DNA of 24,197 bases from Ophioceras dolichostomum. Taxonomy: Eukaryota; Ascomycota; Sordariomycetes; Magnaporthales; Ophioceraceae. A program made the translations under genes and the position numbers. The DNA lies in NCBI GenBank assembly GCA_003049485.1, contig PYST01000422.1, forward strand, positions 6,066 to 30,262, given 5' to 3'. The notes under the pieces are model-generated. The model was given only the letters and a program-made list of their open reading frames with translations, did no database searches and was not told the DNA's origin. Of the stretch, positions 8,600-19,384 are shown piece by piece. Numbering within the stretch: position 1 is the stretch's first letter; each line of letters starts with the position of its first letter.

Positions 8600-11500
8600 T
8601 CATATCATCTCGCCAAGTTCTCGCACCTCTCTGGCGCGTGCGTTCGCGAGGGCTAACGCTTTGTCCTCGGCCCGAGTAGCCTCGCTGGGTACGCACAGCA
8701 CTGGCCAGTCAGGTGATACCAGACTCCATCGGACAGGCATGCTTTTCTTGACCCCCGGCATTAAATACTCAGCCGGCATAGTCTCGCGGAACCTGGTATC
8801 GGTGAGTATAATAGTTGCTTTCTGGGCATACCATTTCCTTTGTCAGCTTCCCTTCAACGAGCCGGGGAGGCGCTAGGAGACGGCCACTGCACGGAACCCC
8901 CCCACCACCTCGATTGAAAGCTGCCTACCTCGGGGTATCTTTTGAGCAAGGTGGGAGCGATGAGATTGGCGGCTGCATCGCAGAATGCTTGAAAACAGCG
9001 GAAGACGTGGGCCTCCGTGAGTTCTGGATCCTCCGCCAGGAGGATCGCATCGTTTGATGAGGTCTTGGTGGAGCTGGGAAGCCGAACCGGTCCTTCGGAG
9101 GGAGACTCTCCCTTGAGGAATCTCCCAACCGAGTTGAGCCAGAAAGGCTCCAGCGCGTCATCAGGTAGAGGCCGGAGCCATCGCCTGAGCTTTTCCAGGG
9201 GCTGAAGGGCTATGAATGGATCCTCCCCGGAAGCATCAGAAGTCCTTTGGTTTCGCTTAGCATGTTGAGGTGAAAAGGGGGATTGGGTTCGTGTGACCAC
9301 CGTTGAGCGGGACGGTCGTTACTTACGATGGGGATATGTTTCTTTTGAAGTCAATGAGCCTCACTCTGAGCGGACGAACGCTCTCGACGATCGAGTGAAA
9401 GACAACGCTGTGCTTGGTTAGGACGGGAAACAGGATCAATCGCTCGCCGGGAATGACCGGTAAGGGATACGCCGCGAATGTCCACTCGGCTAAAGCTTGT
9501 GCCTCTCTAATAATGAGGGGCCCGTGTCCGGGGGTTCGCCAATATGGGGCTTGGAACGCAGCGTCGAGGAGATCCGGAAGGTGACCAAGCTCAGCGTGGT
9601 AGTAATAACGCCACGAGGAGAGGATGATTGGGACGAAGGATATGGGCGGTTGGAGGTATGTTACGGGCACGCCGTGCTGGGAGGGGAACTGCCGTGTCAG
9701 AACGTCGGAGATGTGGCCCATGAGGGTCGCGTAGAAGCCTTTGTGGAGTCGGATGAGGCGAGATTTTCGGGCGAGGAGCGCTTGGTCACTAGGCGTCTTG
9801 CTCAGCGCCTCATCCATAGCTTCGATTCTCTCCCAGTGCAACGCCTCGACTGTGGCGCCCGGAGGATCATCCTGCCTTGGCTGTCTGGCTCGCACGCCCC
9901 ATCGGAGAATCGTGGTATCCTTAACGAGAGCGTCGGGGGTAATCTGAGGGAGGAATAAAGGATGGGTTAGTTGATGAAAGTGAGTGCAGACTGGCCTAGT
10001 GATAGTATGTGCCGCGTGTACTTGCCCCGTAAAAACTTTGTCTAGATCCTGGCCACTGTTGCATTACCTCTGCTTCTGTGGCCTTGCCGGGGCCGTCTGA
10101 AAAGGTATAGGCAACCGATATCCTCTCCGGACTCATGTAGATGACCACAAGAACACACCGCCGCCAAAGTTTCGGGCTGGCCGTCGCGGCGACCAGGGCG
10201 CCCTCTCTACCAACCTTACTAGGGGGGTCTAGAGGTATTGGTGGGGGAGGCCGTCGATCGAGAATCCATTGTGCGTAGCTTTGGTGATGAAGAAACCCGG
10301 GATTTGCACGGGTCTCGGTGGACACCAACTGGAGACTGGCATCCGCCAGAGCCCGGTTGCCTCTCTGACGATAGATTTCAGACAGGAGGAGGAGAGAGCT
10401 GAAGTACCAGTCTCCGGATTTTCCCACCATGCTCTGCTTGCCCTTCAGCGATCGTCGGCAGAGATCCTCGGCCTCTGCCATACTGGAATCCTCCTGCACG
10501 CATGCTCTTGCTACAACATGGAGGGCATCATAGTAGAGCCGTTCCATGTCCGATGTCCGATCCTCGCCCACAAACTCAGGCTCGACAGAAAAGTGCTCGA
10601 TCCACCCCATCGCGTCACTTTTCCCCAGCGCTGCCTGGGACAAAATGAGCATCGTTGACATCTCGGTATACAAAGCCCGTGCCGCCGCGGTTACTGGCCT
10701 GCTCGTCGGCTTCACTAGATCGTCACGAAGCTGTCTGAGATAAACCTCGGCAGTCTCGTAGTTGTGTTCGTTGAAGTTTTGGAGTGCCAAAGTCTTCAGG
10801 CTAGCGAGCAGCTCGCTGTCGAGCTCGTCCTCTGACGCCGCGTTAGGATCAGGCTTCTCGGCCTCATCTGTTGTCTGGGGTGAATGTGGCTCCTCATGGA
10901 TCCCGGGTTGTGGAACCCAGTCTTTGATAGCGTTCCACTTCCCCTCCTCGAGCTGCTCGCCGTTGATGCTGGGATTGTATTCGGTAGCTGAGCGGGCTGA
11001 CTGCGCCACCCGAACACTGACGTTCGTGTGAAAGGACGCAGCTGTGTCGATCAGACTCTGGCGGTGCGCCTGCAGCAGGCCGATGCTAGGGCTTGATGGG
11101 GAAGAGGAGTGCTCTGGAACCTGGGTGACCTTGCGACCTGTTGCACTGATCTGGACCTCAAGGTTGCGTAAGGCATGTAGTATCTCTCCCGAGGTGTCGT
11201 TATTGCCGACCAATAATCCCCTGTTGGACGAGAGAGTTAGAAAATTAGGAACGGAGGAAATTGAGAAATAGGGGCTAAAGGGGAGGAATGGCAGGGCCAA
11301 CCGACACGCTCATTATGGCCATGGTGAGCTGCATATCCTGAGAATGCGCCACAATCTGCCGCCTGTACTCGTCGATCTCCTTCGACTTCAACGACAATCG
11401 GATCTGGCGCCCAGCCCGCCCAGCCCACCGGAGCAAACCGCGTGTGCTGCCGACGCGTGCAAACACCGCCTCCAGTTTCTCAAGGGTAACCCTGCAGTCT

Positions 11501-11877
11501 GCCATTGACAGACTGAGAGCCTCGACGACACCCTTATCGAACCCATGCTTGACATCCACCTTCTGTATCTCGCCGCTGGGGCCGGCCGCGTTTGTGTTCG
11601 GTGCCGCTTGAGGCCGGCTGACCAGGTTCAGGATCCGCGTGAGCCCGTCCAACTCGCGCTTGAGGTCGGCGATGTGGTCGTCCACACCGGCAGCGTCGTC
11701 GATGAAGCTGTAGACCGCGACCGAAACCTAGGGTTCGAGCACGTCGCGTAGTCGTTAGTGGACACACGTCGTGAGGCCAAAGTGGGAGGGATCTGTGGAG
11801 CGCTGATGGGAGATTTTTACCTTGCCGCAGAGTGCCGCCAGGCTCAGAGCCGTAGCCGTGATGGACAAGGGATCCAT
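8600..11877 (-). CDS. PigL_N/HeLo-like + TPR-like + degenerate Hsp70-like protein (6 exons, 928 aa)
   Basis: The model has exons 11821-11877, 11306-11727, 10068-11220, 9327-9943, 8929-9244 and 8600-8821, which sum to 2787 nt in one frame. Residues 1-165 resemble the PigL_N/HeLo-like N-terminal domain of fungal STAND proteins (MDPLSITATALSLAALCGKV, then DHIADLKRELDGL). Residues 290-460 look like TPR repeats (LALQNFNEHNYETAEVYLRQ, DLCRRSLKGKQ, LLLSEIYRQRGNRALAD). From residue 510 the sequence tracks the fungal Hsp70-like ATPase domain: VAYTFSDGP, then ILRWG, then REAQALAEW where ISEPEAAA is expected, then IPGERLILF, then ATIILTDTRF where LVGGFG is expected. Both phosphate loops are gone: DFGTT is replaced by YMSPERIS (521-528) and DAGGGT by PVLTKHS (717-723). 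It is therefore probably not an ATPase. A membrane or death-fold role is inference only. Two junctions are doubtful: donor GTCGGT at 11305, and GTAATG at 10067 versus GTACAC at 10021. Confidence 0.8.
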
Positions 11878-14800
11878 CGTGATCTAGGCATTAGTACTGG
11901 CTTCGCCGGGAACGGCGGCCGAAGGGGGTGAAGACGCGTCCGATCAACCGCGCGTCGGCAGCGACATCAGCCAGAGTCGAGCGCAAGAAACCGGCCGACC
12001 AAGTTGGCGGTGAACAGTTTGTGGAACTGGTGTTGCAAACAATGGCGAATGCTGCCTGCAGCTCAACTGACCCCGCTTCAAGTTGGCCTCCCGATGTCTT
12101 AGCGGCTTTTCAGCTCCTCACGTGAGTCTCCATTGCCTCGATCCTGGCATTCTGACATGGACCAGAGGCTCGACAAGCCCGACCAGAATCAAGTCCTTCA
12201 CTGCTGCTGCTGATGTACCCTCATCCTCTCTGAAGAGCATTGCATGAGACTTCAACTTAGTGCATTCCACGGAGGGGTTGCCCTGAGCCAGGTGTTCAAC
12301 CATTATGCTCCCACCCTATAGACGCCCTTTACTGCAAATAGAAGACGGAAAATACCGCGTTGTAGCCAGTGCTAGGCAGCTTCTAGAAAGCGTTTCCATC
12401 GCCACTCTGTGGGAGAATCACTGGAGCTCGCAGCCTGAGAATGAGCTGTACCGACTCCACCGTCAATCGAGTTTTTGCCCCGACAGGCTACTTGGAAGGT
12501 CATCGAACTACAAAACATTATCAGAAGCAACGAAGGAAGGGGCTAATGTTGGCGGCCTGGAGACTGGAACGGAACGGGAGGAGGGGAGGAAGACGAGGGA
12601 GAGCTGCACGTGACTGATCTGCCGCAGGCTGGCAGCAGCGAGGAGTCTCGCTGTTGACATGGCGCTAGAATGCGATCCAGAAAAAGCCGGACTAGGGCAG
12701 ATGTGGACGCCGGCCCCCGATCATCATTTCTGCGAAAGCCCAGACTAGATGCAGACGCGCATACAGAGGCACCCACTCAGCCGATGGGCAGCCCGTTGGA
12801 CGGAAGCCGACGAAGACTTGGAGCCCGCAAAGTAGCAAAACGAAGTTCTATGCAAGGTATTATCGACAAGGGACGCGAGAGCGTGAATCTGTAAGCGTCC
12901 TCCCCCCTGAGAGCGGACGTTATCGGGTATATCCGCCCGCTCTGCAGGTCTCTGATGATCACCGACAGGGAGCAAGATAGGGTCATCAGGATCCCGACTA
13001 ACCGGTAAAGGAGGGCAGGGCGGGACAGCAGCCGCAGTCCACCAACACCGAAAGCGATACCGACCTAAAACCTATCCTTACAGAGTCCTGACAGCATTAC
13101 GCATCAATGATCCGCCAAGTCTCAGTCAAAGGGGAAAATGGGTTGGGAGAAAAGGGAACAGGAGCAGAAGCACCACACCGATTGCCAATTGATCCGCTGC
13201 GTAGGTACCTACCCGAACACGGGCGCACGCCAAGGCAAAACAGCGGGTCAGAAACAGCCAAGCCGCTCCAGTTGAGCATCAGTCGAGACCGCCACCTCCG
13301 ACAAGACACTACTCTCCCTTGTCCCACGCAACATCTAGGATGTGCATGCCGGGTCGGCCACGCTCCGAATGCGACTAGCCATGGAACAACAATGGATACG
13401 GTGAGGATGAGATAAGGTTTTTGTTTTTTGGGCTGCTTGGGCCGAGACTGGGGACCGCTCGCTCAAGTGCCAGGGCTAAACTGGATGGCGCTATCTTTAA
13501 ATCGTCGCCAAGGTCGTTGGCCTCTTGGGGTCCGGTTCGTGGGGTCGCAGATCGACCGGGCGACTGGGGATATGCTGGTTGACGAGGAGGACATCCTCGA
13601 AGTCCGCATGAAACTTCGACTCTGGTGAAGCACGAGAACCTCAGAGACCTGGAGCTTTTGGGGTGGAAGGATGGTGGGGTGGATGAATTTGGCTTCTTGG
13701 AAGCTTTTTGTGTTGGAGAACCCGATTTCTGGCCAATGGCGGTGGGCGACTCGTGAGAGTTTAGACACGGGATAGCCACACTTCAGGTGGTCTGTAGGCA
13801 GCGGTGGTCTGTGCCACTGTTTACGCTGCAAACTGGAGAGCATACCGTTTCAGATCGAGCCGCAGAAGATGGTACCTCGCTGGATCTCGGGATCTGCTTT
13901 GGAGCTGTTCTTCAATCCATTCCAGTCGAGTGGGAGCAGAAGTAACTGAAGCTCTAAGTGCTTGCTTTTGGGGTGGTCCACACTGGATCACCGCACGCCT
14001 AACTCAATGATACCACTTTTAGGGCCCTTTATCATTGGCACCTTGATTGCGAGGTAGCTGTCCGCCACCCCCTCGTCAAAGAGGTGAAGGAATGCGAGCG
14101 CATAAAAAGTACAGACAGAAGCGCTAAATCCGAGCGACCAAAAAAATTCAAGTCCATGGCCAGTGTGTCTTGTAGGAATCGGCACTGCGTATTTGGACCC
14201 TCGTTTGGAAAATTGATGATCACAGTGCTGGTGGTAGCGTGGGTAATGTGGGGGACCATTATGCCCATGTGAGCCTCCCACGCACATCATCAGCAAGAGC
14301 ATTGACGCAGACGGCAAGAAAAATTGGTTGACACGAACGAAGTCTTTCCCATTCAAGCCAGCCGCCATTCACGTCACACGGCTGGCCGAGAACCCGAAAG
14401 CGCGCCCGCAAACGAAGTTGGGACCAGAACGGCCATGTCGAACCGGGAGATACGGCTTCCATACATCGGGTATAACGGTAGAATCACGCGGGCTGCCCAG
14501 CATTCAGCTCAGGAAATGCGCCTACACGGACAGAGACAGTTTGGGGGTGCGACCATCTGCCTGTTCGCCGCGCCCGAATCCTTGGTGTTTCGTTTGACAT
14601 GTTCCCCCCATCCCATCCGACCAAACTCAAATTCCACCCCTGAACCATTCATGGTCCTTGCTACGGCCCACGGGTTATCTATCCTGCACTTCTCGACGCC
14701 CCATTAGGCTTGCCCGGTGAGGTCTGAAAAGCGTGGAAAGTATGGAAACGTATATAACACAGAGGCCCTCGGCTTGCGGCCACCTCCGGCTCTTCCGAGA

Positions 14801-14911
14801 GGTTGAGTTGGGTTTGATGTTTGGCCGCTTCCTCTACCTCCATCTCCGATCCCGTCAGTCGAGCCTCCTGACGACACATCTCCTCAGCGTCCAGGCGTCC
14901 GGCTTGCCAAG
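11878..14911. other. Three-kilobase gene-poor region
   Basis: No frame with domain character or consistent splicing was found on either strand. Minor frames at 12118-12303 (minus) and 12305-12613 (plus) look somewhat protein-like but have no recognisable partner exons. The left end should hold the promoter of the PigL_N gene and the right end that of the S41 protease. The rest may be relics of decayed genes. Confidence 0.5.
14751..14757 (+). promoter_or_regulatory. Possible TATA box of the S41 protease gene
   Basis: A TATATAA motif lies about 155 bp upstream of the ATG at 14912. It is followed by a pyrimidine-rich leader with CTCC and TCC runs (about 14820-14890), which is usual just upstream of fungal translation starts. 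Confidence 0.45.
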
Positions 14912-17799
14912 ATGAAGGGTCTCGCGCTGGCGTGCTACAGGTTAGCCGCCGTGCTCATGCTCCTGAGCGCCGTGACGGCCACCCCAGCGCCGAGGCCTCA
15001 AGGAGATGCCTTCCAGGAGCTCAACTTCCAAGAGTTCCAGATTAATCACCGCCGCCCAAAACTTAAGCAGCCCCAGCAACCAGCGGCAGCGCCCACGCAA
15101 GCGCCGGCAGTGTCACCAGCCGTCCCGATTGCTTCGGCGCCGGCCGCACCCACGGCGGCTCCAGCAGCCGCCAACGAGCCATGCGCCCAGATAGACGCAG
15201 CGACTCTGGCTTTCAAGGCAGCGAACCCACAAGGTATGTTTCACACTCCTATCGCAAAGGCCGTGCGACGCAAGCAGGAGTTGCTCGTCAGGAATCTCGG
15301 GAACCTCGATCTCGCACGCATCCGACCAATCCAGATGTTGATCCTATTCTCGTCCATCCACCGACATAACAGCGACGCCAAGAGTACCCGCTGCCCTAGC
15401 CCACGACTGCCTACAGACAGTACCAAACAAGGTCGGACCAGCGCAGGACTTAATTAGGAGTTTGAAGAACTACGTGAACTGGCAGAGCACGCTGGCGTTC
15501 CTGAAGGCACCACCAGCGTCGTATATGCTGCCACCGACGGACATCCAAGGTGGGCTGGACCTGATCGCCAGCAATGCCCAGCAGGGGAAGTACAAGAGCG
15601 AGTTTGACTTCCAGATATCCATCGTCGAGCTTTTCGCCACGGCGCACGACGGTCATTTTGCCTTCCGCCCGGATATCTTCAAGGCGTTCGGATTCAGGAA
15701 CAATCTGGCCTCCAAGGTAGCGACCATCTCGATCGACGGCAAGCAGGCGCCCAAGATTTACACGATTGGTAAGAAAGTGGATCCTCTGGCCTCATTGCAC
15801 AAAGGTCTAGGGAGGTTTGGGGATGTCCCCTTCAGTCTGCCAAACTAACTGCCAACATCCTTGCGCCGCATTACAGACTCGCTGAGCAACATGACATCCG
15901 GCTCAACCATGCCGGCAGCCATCACGATGATCAACGGCCAAGACATCACAACCGCAATCGAGGCGATCAACCTGAAGTTCTCCAACTTCCAAGACCCAGA
16001 CTCGCAGTGGAACGCGCAGATGCCCAACTACGCCAGCCCCTTAGCGGGCCCCTTCTTCGGCGCCTCACTCGGGTTCCTCGGCCCATCCGTGACGCTCACG
16101 TTCGAGGACGGACGGCAGCAGTCGGAGGAAAGCTTCGCGATCATCAGGGCGGGCGCGAACTTCTCAGGCGTCAACAGCGGCGAGGACTTCTACAACCGCT
16201 TCTGCAACCCGGACGCAGCCCTCGCCGACAGAGGCAACATCATGATGATGCCGGCGACTCCGACGATGTCGCCGCCGACGACCAACACCACCACCACGAA
16301 GGAAACCTCGCCGGTGGCTTCGCCCACGGTGAGAGTCGCGCCGGCGCCCACGATCGAGGGCTACCCGCTTCCATTCATTCGCGACAGCGGCGCCAACGTC
16401 ACTGCCGGCTACTTCCTAGACGGCCTGGGCTACGACAAGGTTGCGGTGCTCTCGGTCAAGGGGTTCAGCCCCGAGGGCGACTTCGACGGCATCGAGTACC
16501 TGACCAACTTCCAGGAGACGGTCGGGAAGTTCCTGGCCGAGTCGAAGGCCCAGGGGAAGGAGAAGCTGCTCATTGATGTGACGGGTAACGGTGGAGGCTT
16601 CGTTGTGGCGGGGTATGATCTATTCGCACAGGTAAGATCTAGATCGAATCCCATGACCTTCCGTTCAAAGGAGAGAGTGTGTGCCGAGTGTGTGTGCCGA
16701 GACACACGCAGATGTGCTCTTTGCAGTTCGGGTTTGAGCAGCTCGATCCGCTAACGCAGAACGACGCTACCAACCGCAGGTTTTCCCGGAGATCAAGCCC
16801 TTCCAAGCCAACAACCTACGCCTATCCGACTCCCTCATCAACATGGCCCGCATCAGCGACTCGATATTCAGCATGCCGAACCTAACCGAGTTCGCCATGT
16901 CGGACAACCAGCGCGCGGCGCTCTCGGCCCTCTTCAACTCCGAAGTCGTCTCCAACCTCATCCCCGGCTCGGTCTTCTCCCCGCTCGGGGACAACTTCAC
17001 ATCCGTCGAGGAAATCCTCGCCCCCGTGTCTCTCCGGGGCGACACCTTCACGGCGTACCAGTCCACTCCCTTGAACCAGACCGCGTCGGACTTCAACCTC
17101 ACTGGAACCGGCAACCGCGCGAACCCGCCCCCCGCAGTCTTCAAGCCCGAGAACGTCGTGCTCCTGACCGACGGCACCTGTGGCTCCACCTGCACCCTGA
17201 TGAGCTACCTGATGATCGAAGAAGCCAACGTGAAGACCACCGTCGTCGGCGGCCGTCCCCAGCTGGGGCCCATGCAGTCCATCGCCGGCGTCGAGGGCGC
17301 GCAGGTGTTCCCCCTTGAGTCCATCGCCACCGCGGCGCGCGCGGCCCTGACGCTGGCCCCCGCCGAGCGAGTCGCCGAGCTGCAGGGGACCGAGATCTTC
17401 GCCCTTGCGGAGGCGTACGCCCTGACGAGGGCGGCGGTGCCAGGGACAGCGGGCGCGGTAAACGGCAAGAACGCGTTCTCGCCGACCAACGCGCAGATCC
17501 CGCTGCAGTTCCTGTACCAGCCGGCGAACTGCCGCTTCTTCTACACGAAGGACAGCTTCATGGACCCGGTCGCGACGTGGAAGATGGCGGTTGACGCGTC
17601 ATGGAACAGGCCGGAGGAGTTTTGCGTGCAGGGGAGCCGCGTGGAGACGAATAGCACGGTGGGGGCGCCGATGGATCCGCTGTTTAGGCTTAGTACTACT
17701 GAGGGTGGGTTGGCCGTTAGTGGTGCTGCGGGTGTTGGAGTTGGTGGAGGCAAAATGGTGGCGTTGGCTGTTGTTTTGGGATTGGTGTTCTTGATCTGA
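14912..17799 (+). CDS. CPAF-like S41 family serine protease, secreted and probably GPI-anchored (4 exons, 814 aa)
   Basis: Exons are 14912-15233, 15421-15768, 15877-16631 and 16780-17799. Introns are GTATGT/GACAG, GTAAGA/TTACAG and GTAAGA/CGCAG, and all keep phase. A signal peptide (MKGLALACYRLAAVLMLLSA) is followed by a Pro/Ala/Gln-rich linker (about 50-93). The protease has the family landmarks HDGHF (183-187, candidate catalytic His), IDVTGNGGG at the end of exon 3, and DGTCGSTCT with Ser611 as the likely nucleophile, followed by VVGGRPQLGPMQS. This matches the fungal group related to chlamydial CPAF and tail-specific proteases. A Thr/Pro-rich insert (TNTTTTKETSPVASP) sits in exon 3, and there are many N-glycosylation sequons. 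The last 26 residues (SGAAGVGVGGG, then a hydrophobic KMVALAVVLGLVFLI) look like a GPI-anchor signal, so the enzyme is probably outside the plasma membrane or in the wall. Its substrate is unknown. UstP of ustiloxin clusters is also an S41 member, but no RiPP precursor or UstYa-like gene is nearby. Confidence 0.94.
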
Positions 17800-18318
17800 G
17801 ATCAGGTAGATTGGGGAGAGGAGAGTATTGTAAATCTACGAAACGTAGCTATGAAGTTCTGTAGACAATGTGGCTTTTGGTCCACGCTACGCCGTGGTCG
17901 TGGGGGAGTTATTTCTTGTTTGTCGTTAGTATCTATCTCGCTCTAAACGATACATCACAAGTATTCCACTGTGTCTGTCTCCCTAGCCTGAGGCTTTTTC
18001 GGCCCTTCTTCTCTAGACCCGGATGAACATACCTTAGTCTACCCAGCTTTTCTATGTTAATATGGTTCTAGCACGGGGCCACTCAGTACTCCCATGTTTC
18101 CCTGTGTATGGTGGAGGGGGATTGCAGTATCAGGGGCTTTGGATCTCAATATAAAGCTATGGAAGGCGAGGCCACCCGTTATGGGAGTCACGACTCCGGG
18201 CGACAGTCCCATCGTTGGGAATTTCTCAGCAGCTCCGTCCGCCGTGTGGAAAGTTCAACATAAGCAAGCACTATTTGCCACTTCCTGCAAGCTGATAGCC
18301 AAAGGAGCTCCCAAGTGG
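17800..18318. other. Convergent 3' region between protease and small pseudogene
   Basis: This holds the 3' UTR of the plus-strand protease and the end region of the minus-strand small pseudogene. No coding-like frame was found. The sequence becomes AT-richer after the protease stop, as expected for a 3' UTR, but no specific polyadenylation site is called. Confidence 0.5.
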
Positions 18319-18740
18319 TCATTGGAAGTCGATCCGGCCAACAGAGGGACCGACGTAGATGCCGTGTTGGTGCAGGTGGTTTTTGATGGCTTTGCGGAGG
18401 GTGTTGTTTAAGAGATTCCAGTCGTTGCTTGTCCAGCCATAAAAATCATTGGCAAAGTTGCCAAGAAGGTCCTTGCAAGGGAGGGTCATGATCTTGTAGT
18501 CGCAAAGGCACTGTAGAGCATATGTGTTCGCTTCCTTTTCTGTCATTTGGGCATTGTCGTCGTCGTTTGCTTGTCTCCCGTAGAATCCCAAAAGGGAGTC
18601 GCATCGAGAATCCTCAGGGAGGCCAGTGATTTGCAGGATCTTTTGGAAGTCCTGCAGTAGCCGCTCTTCAGGGAAGGGGTGCCCAGGGTAACGGGAGGGA
18701 TATCAGCTCTGGGAGCGCTGGAGGATGCGCTGGAAGCCAT
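18319..18740 (-). pseudogene. Small gene of unknown function broken by a one-base frameshift
   Basis: The ATG at 18740 starts MASSASSSAPRADIPPVTLGT. The frame then degenerates, while a second frame starting a few bases later gives a clean helical protein: FPEERLLQDFQKILQITG, then FYGRQANDDDNAQMTEKEA, YALQCLCDYKIMTLP, DWNLLNNTLRKAIKNHLHQ, HGIYVGPSVGR and a TGA at 18319. Inserting one base in the C4 run (18676-18679 on the plus strand) makes a single frame of about 140 codons, so a one-base deletion is the likely lesion, or a sequencing error. There is no signal peptide or membrane segment. The tail (LRKAI..HL...GIYVG) is reminiscent of gag-like N-terminal parts of fungal retroelement ORFs, but this is only an impression. 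No reverse transcriptase or repeat ends are seen. Confidence 0.5.
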
Positions 18741-19217
18741 GTTGTCGGTAGATTCGTGGAAGAGGTAATAAGGAAAAGCGAATGGGGGGACTAAAAGAAG
18801 TAAGGGAGTGATGAAGAGTGAGTGATGAAGTGTGGGAAAATGCGCGAGAAGTGCGCCTAGCAGTCTCTGTAGCTAATCTACTGGCAGTCGCGCTGACAGA
18901 AGTCGCTTCGAACGGTGATAGCTAGCACGTCGTCAAGTCCTAGAGGTCCGAGGCTCACAAAGTCCAGGTAGCCACTAGTCACTTAACGCGTTCAAGCACC
19001 TTAAAGTAGCAAAATAAAGGAGGAATACCGAGGCTCACGAAGTCTAGGTCGATTCCTATTATCTTGCACGCAGAAAGGCCTCTTCTTCCTAGCTTCTCTG
19101 TGTTACCAGCCAAGGTAACACTGATCAGTGTCGGGAGGCCAATGGGGAAAGGAACAAGCACGCGTGCAAAATACTACTGAATTCTGGTCTCTGTCTTCGA
19201 AAGGAAAGCTATCTGCG

Positions 19218-19384
19218 CGTTGGTGGAGAGCGACCTTATAAAGGCCGCTTGGTAGGTAGATGCCTTAGAATTTGACGCCTTAGGACTGAGGCAACCGCTG
19301 NCGTTGGTGGAGAGCGACCTTATAAAGGCCGCTTGGTAGGTAGATGCCTTAGAATTTGACGCCTTAGGACTGAGGCAACCGCTG
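19218..19384. repeat. Perfect 83-bp direct duplication around a single N
   Basis: Bases 19218-19300 and 19302-19384 are identical, beginning CGTTGGTGGAGAG and ending GGCAACCGCTG, with one N (19301) between them. Exact identity ending precisely at the N on both sides is what results when two overlapping contigs are joined without merging the overlap. A real tandem duplication would not be expected to place an unknown base exactly at its junction. Confidence 0.93.

Noticed and set aside
12118..12303. Minus-strand frame with ECTKLKSHAMLF and AAVKDLILVGL
   Set aside because: It could be a relic of a helical repeat protein, but it is too short and isolated to call.
12305..12613. Plus-strand frame starting MLPPYRRPLLQIEDG
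   Set aside because: The first half looks mildly protein-like, but there is no partner exon and no recognisable domain, and the end is low complexity.
13988..14368. Minus-strand 126-codon frame upstream of the S41 gene
   Set aside because: It has mixed composition, no domain, no supporting splice signals, and overlaps the likely promoter region of the protease.
16007..16576. 189-codon plus-strand frame rich in Arg and Gly inside the S41 gene
   Set aside because: It overlaps exon 3 in another frame and has only low-complexity composition.
14912..17799. Membership of a UstP-type RiPP (dikaritin) cluster
   Set aside because: No precursor with Kex2-separated repeats and no UstYa-like oxidase is present within the window; S41 membership alone is not enough.
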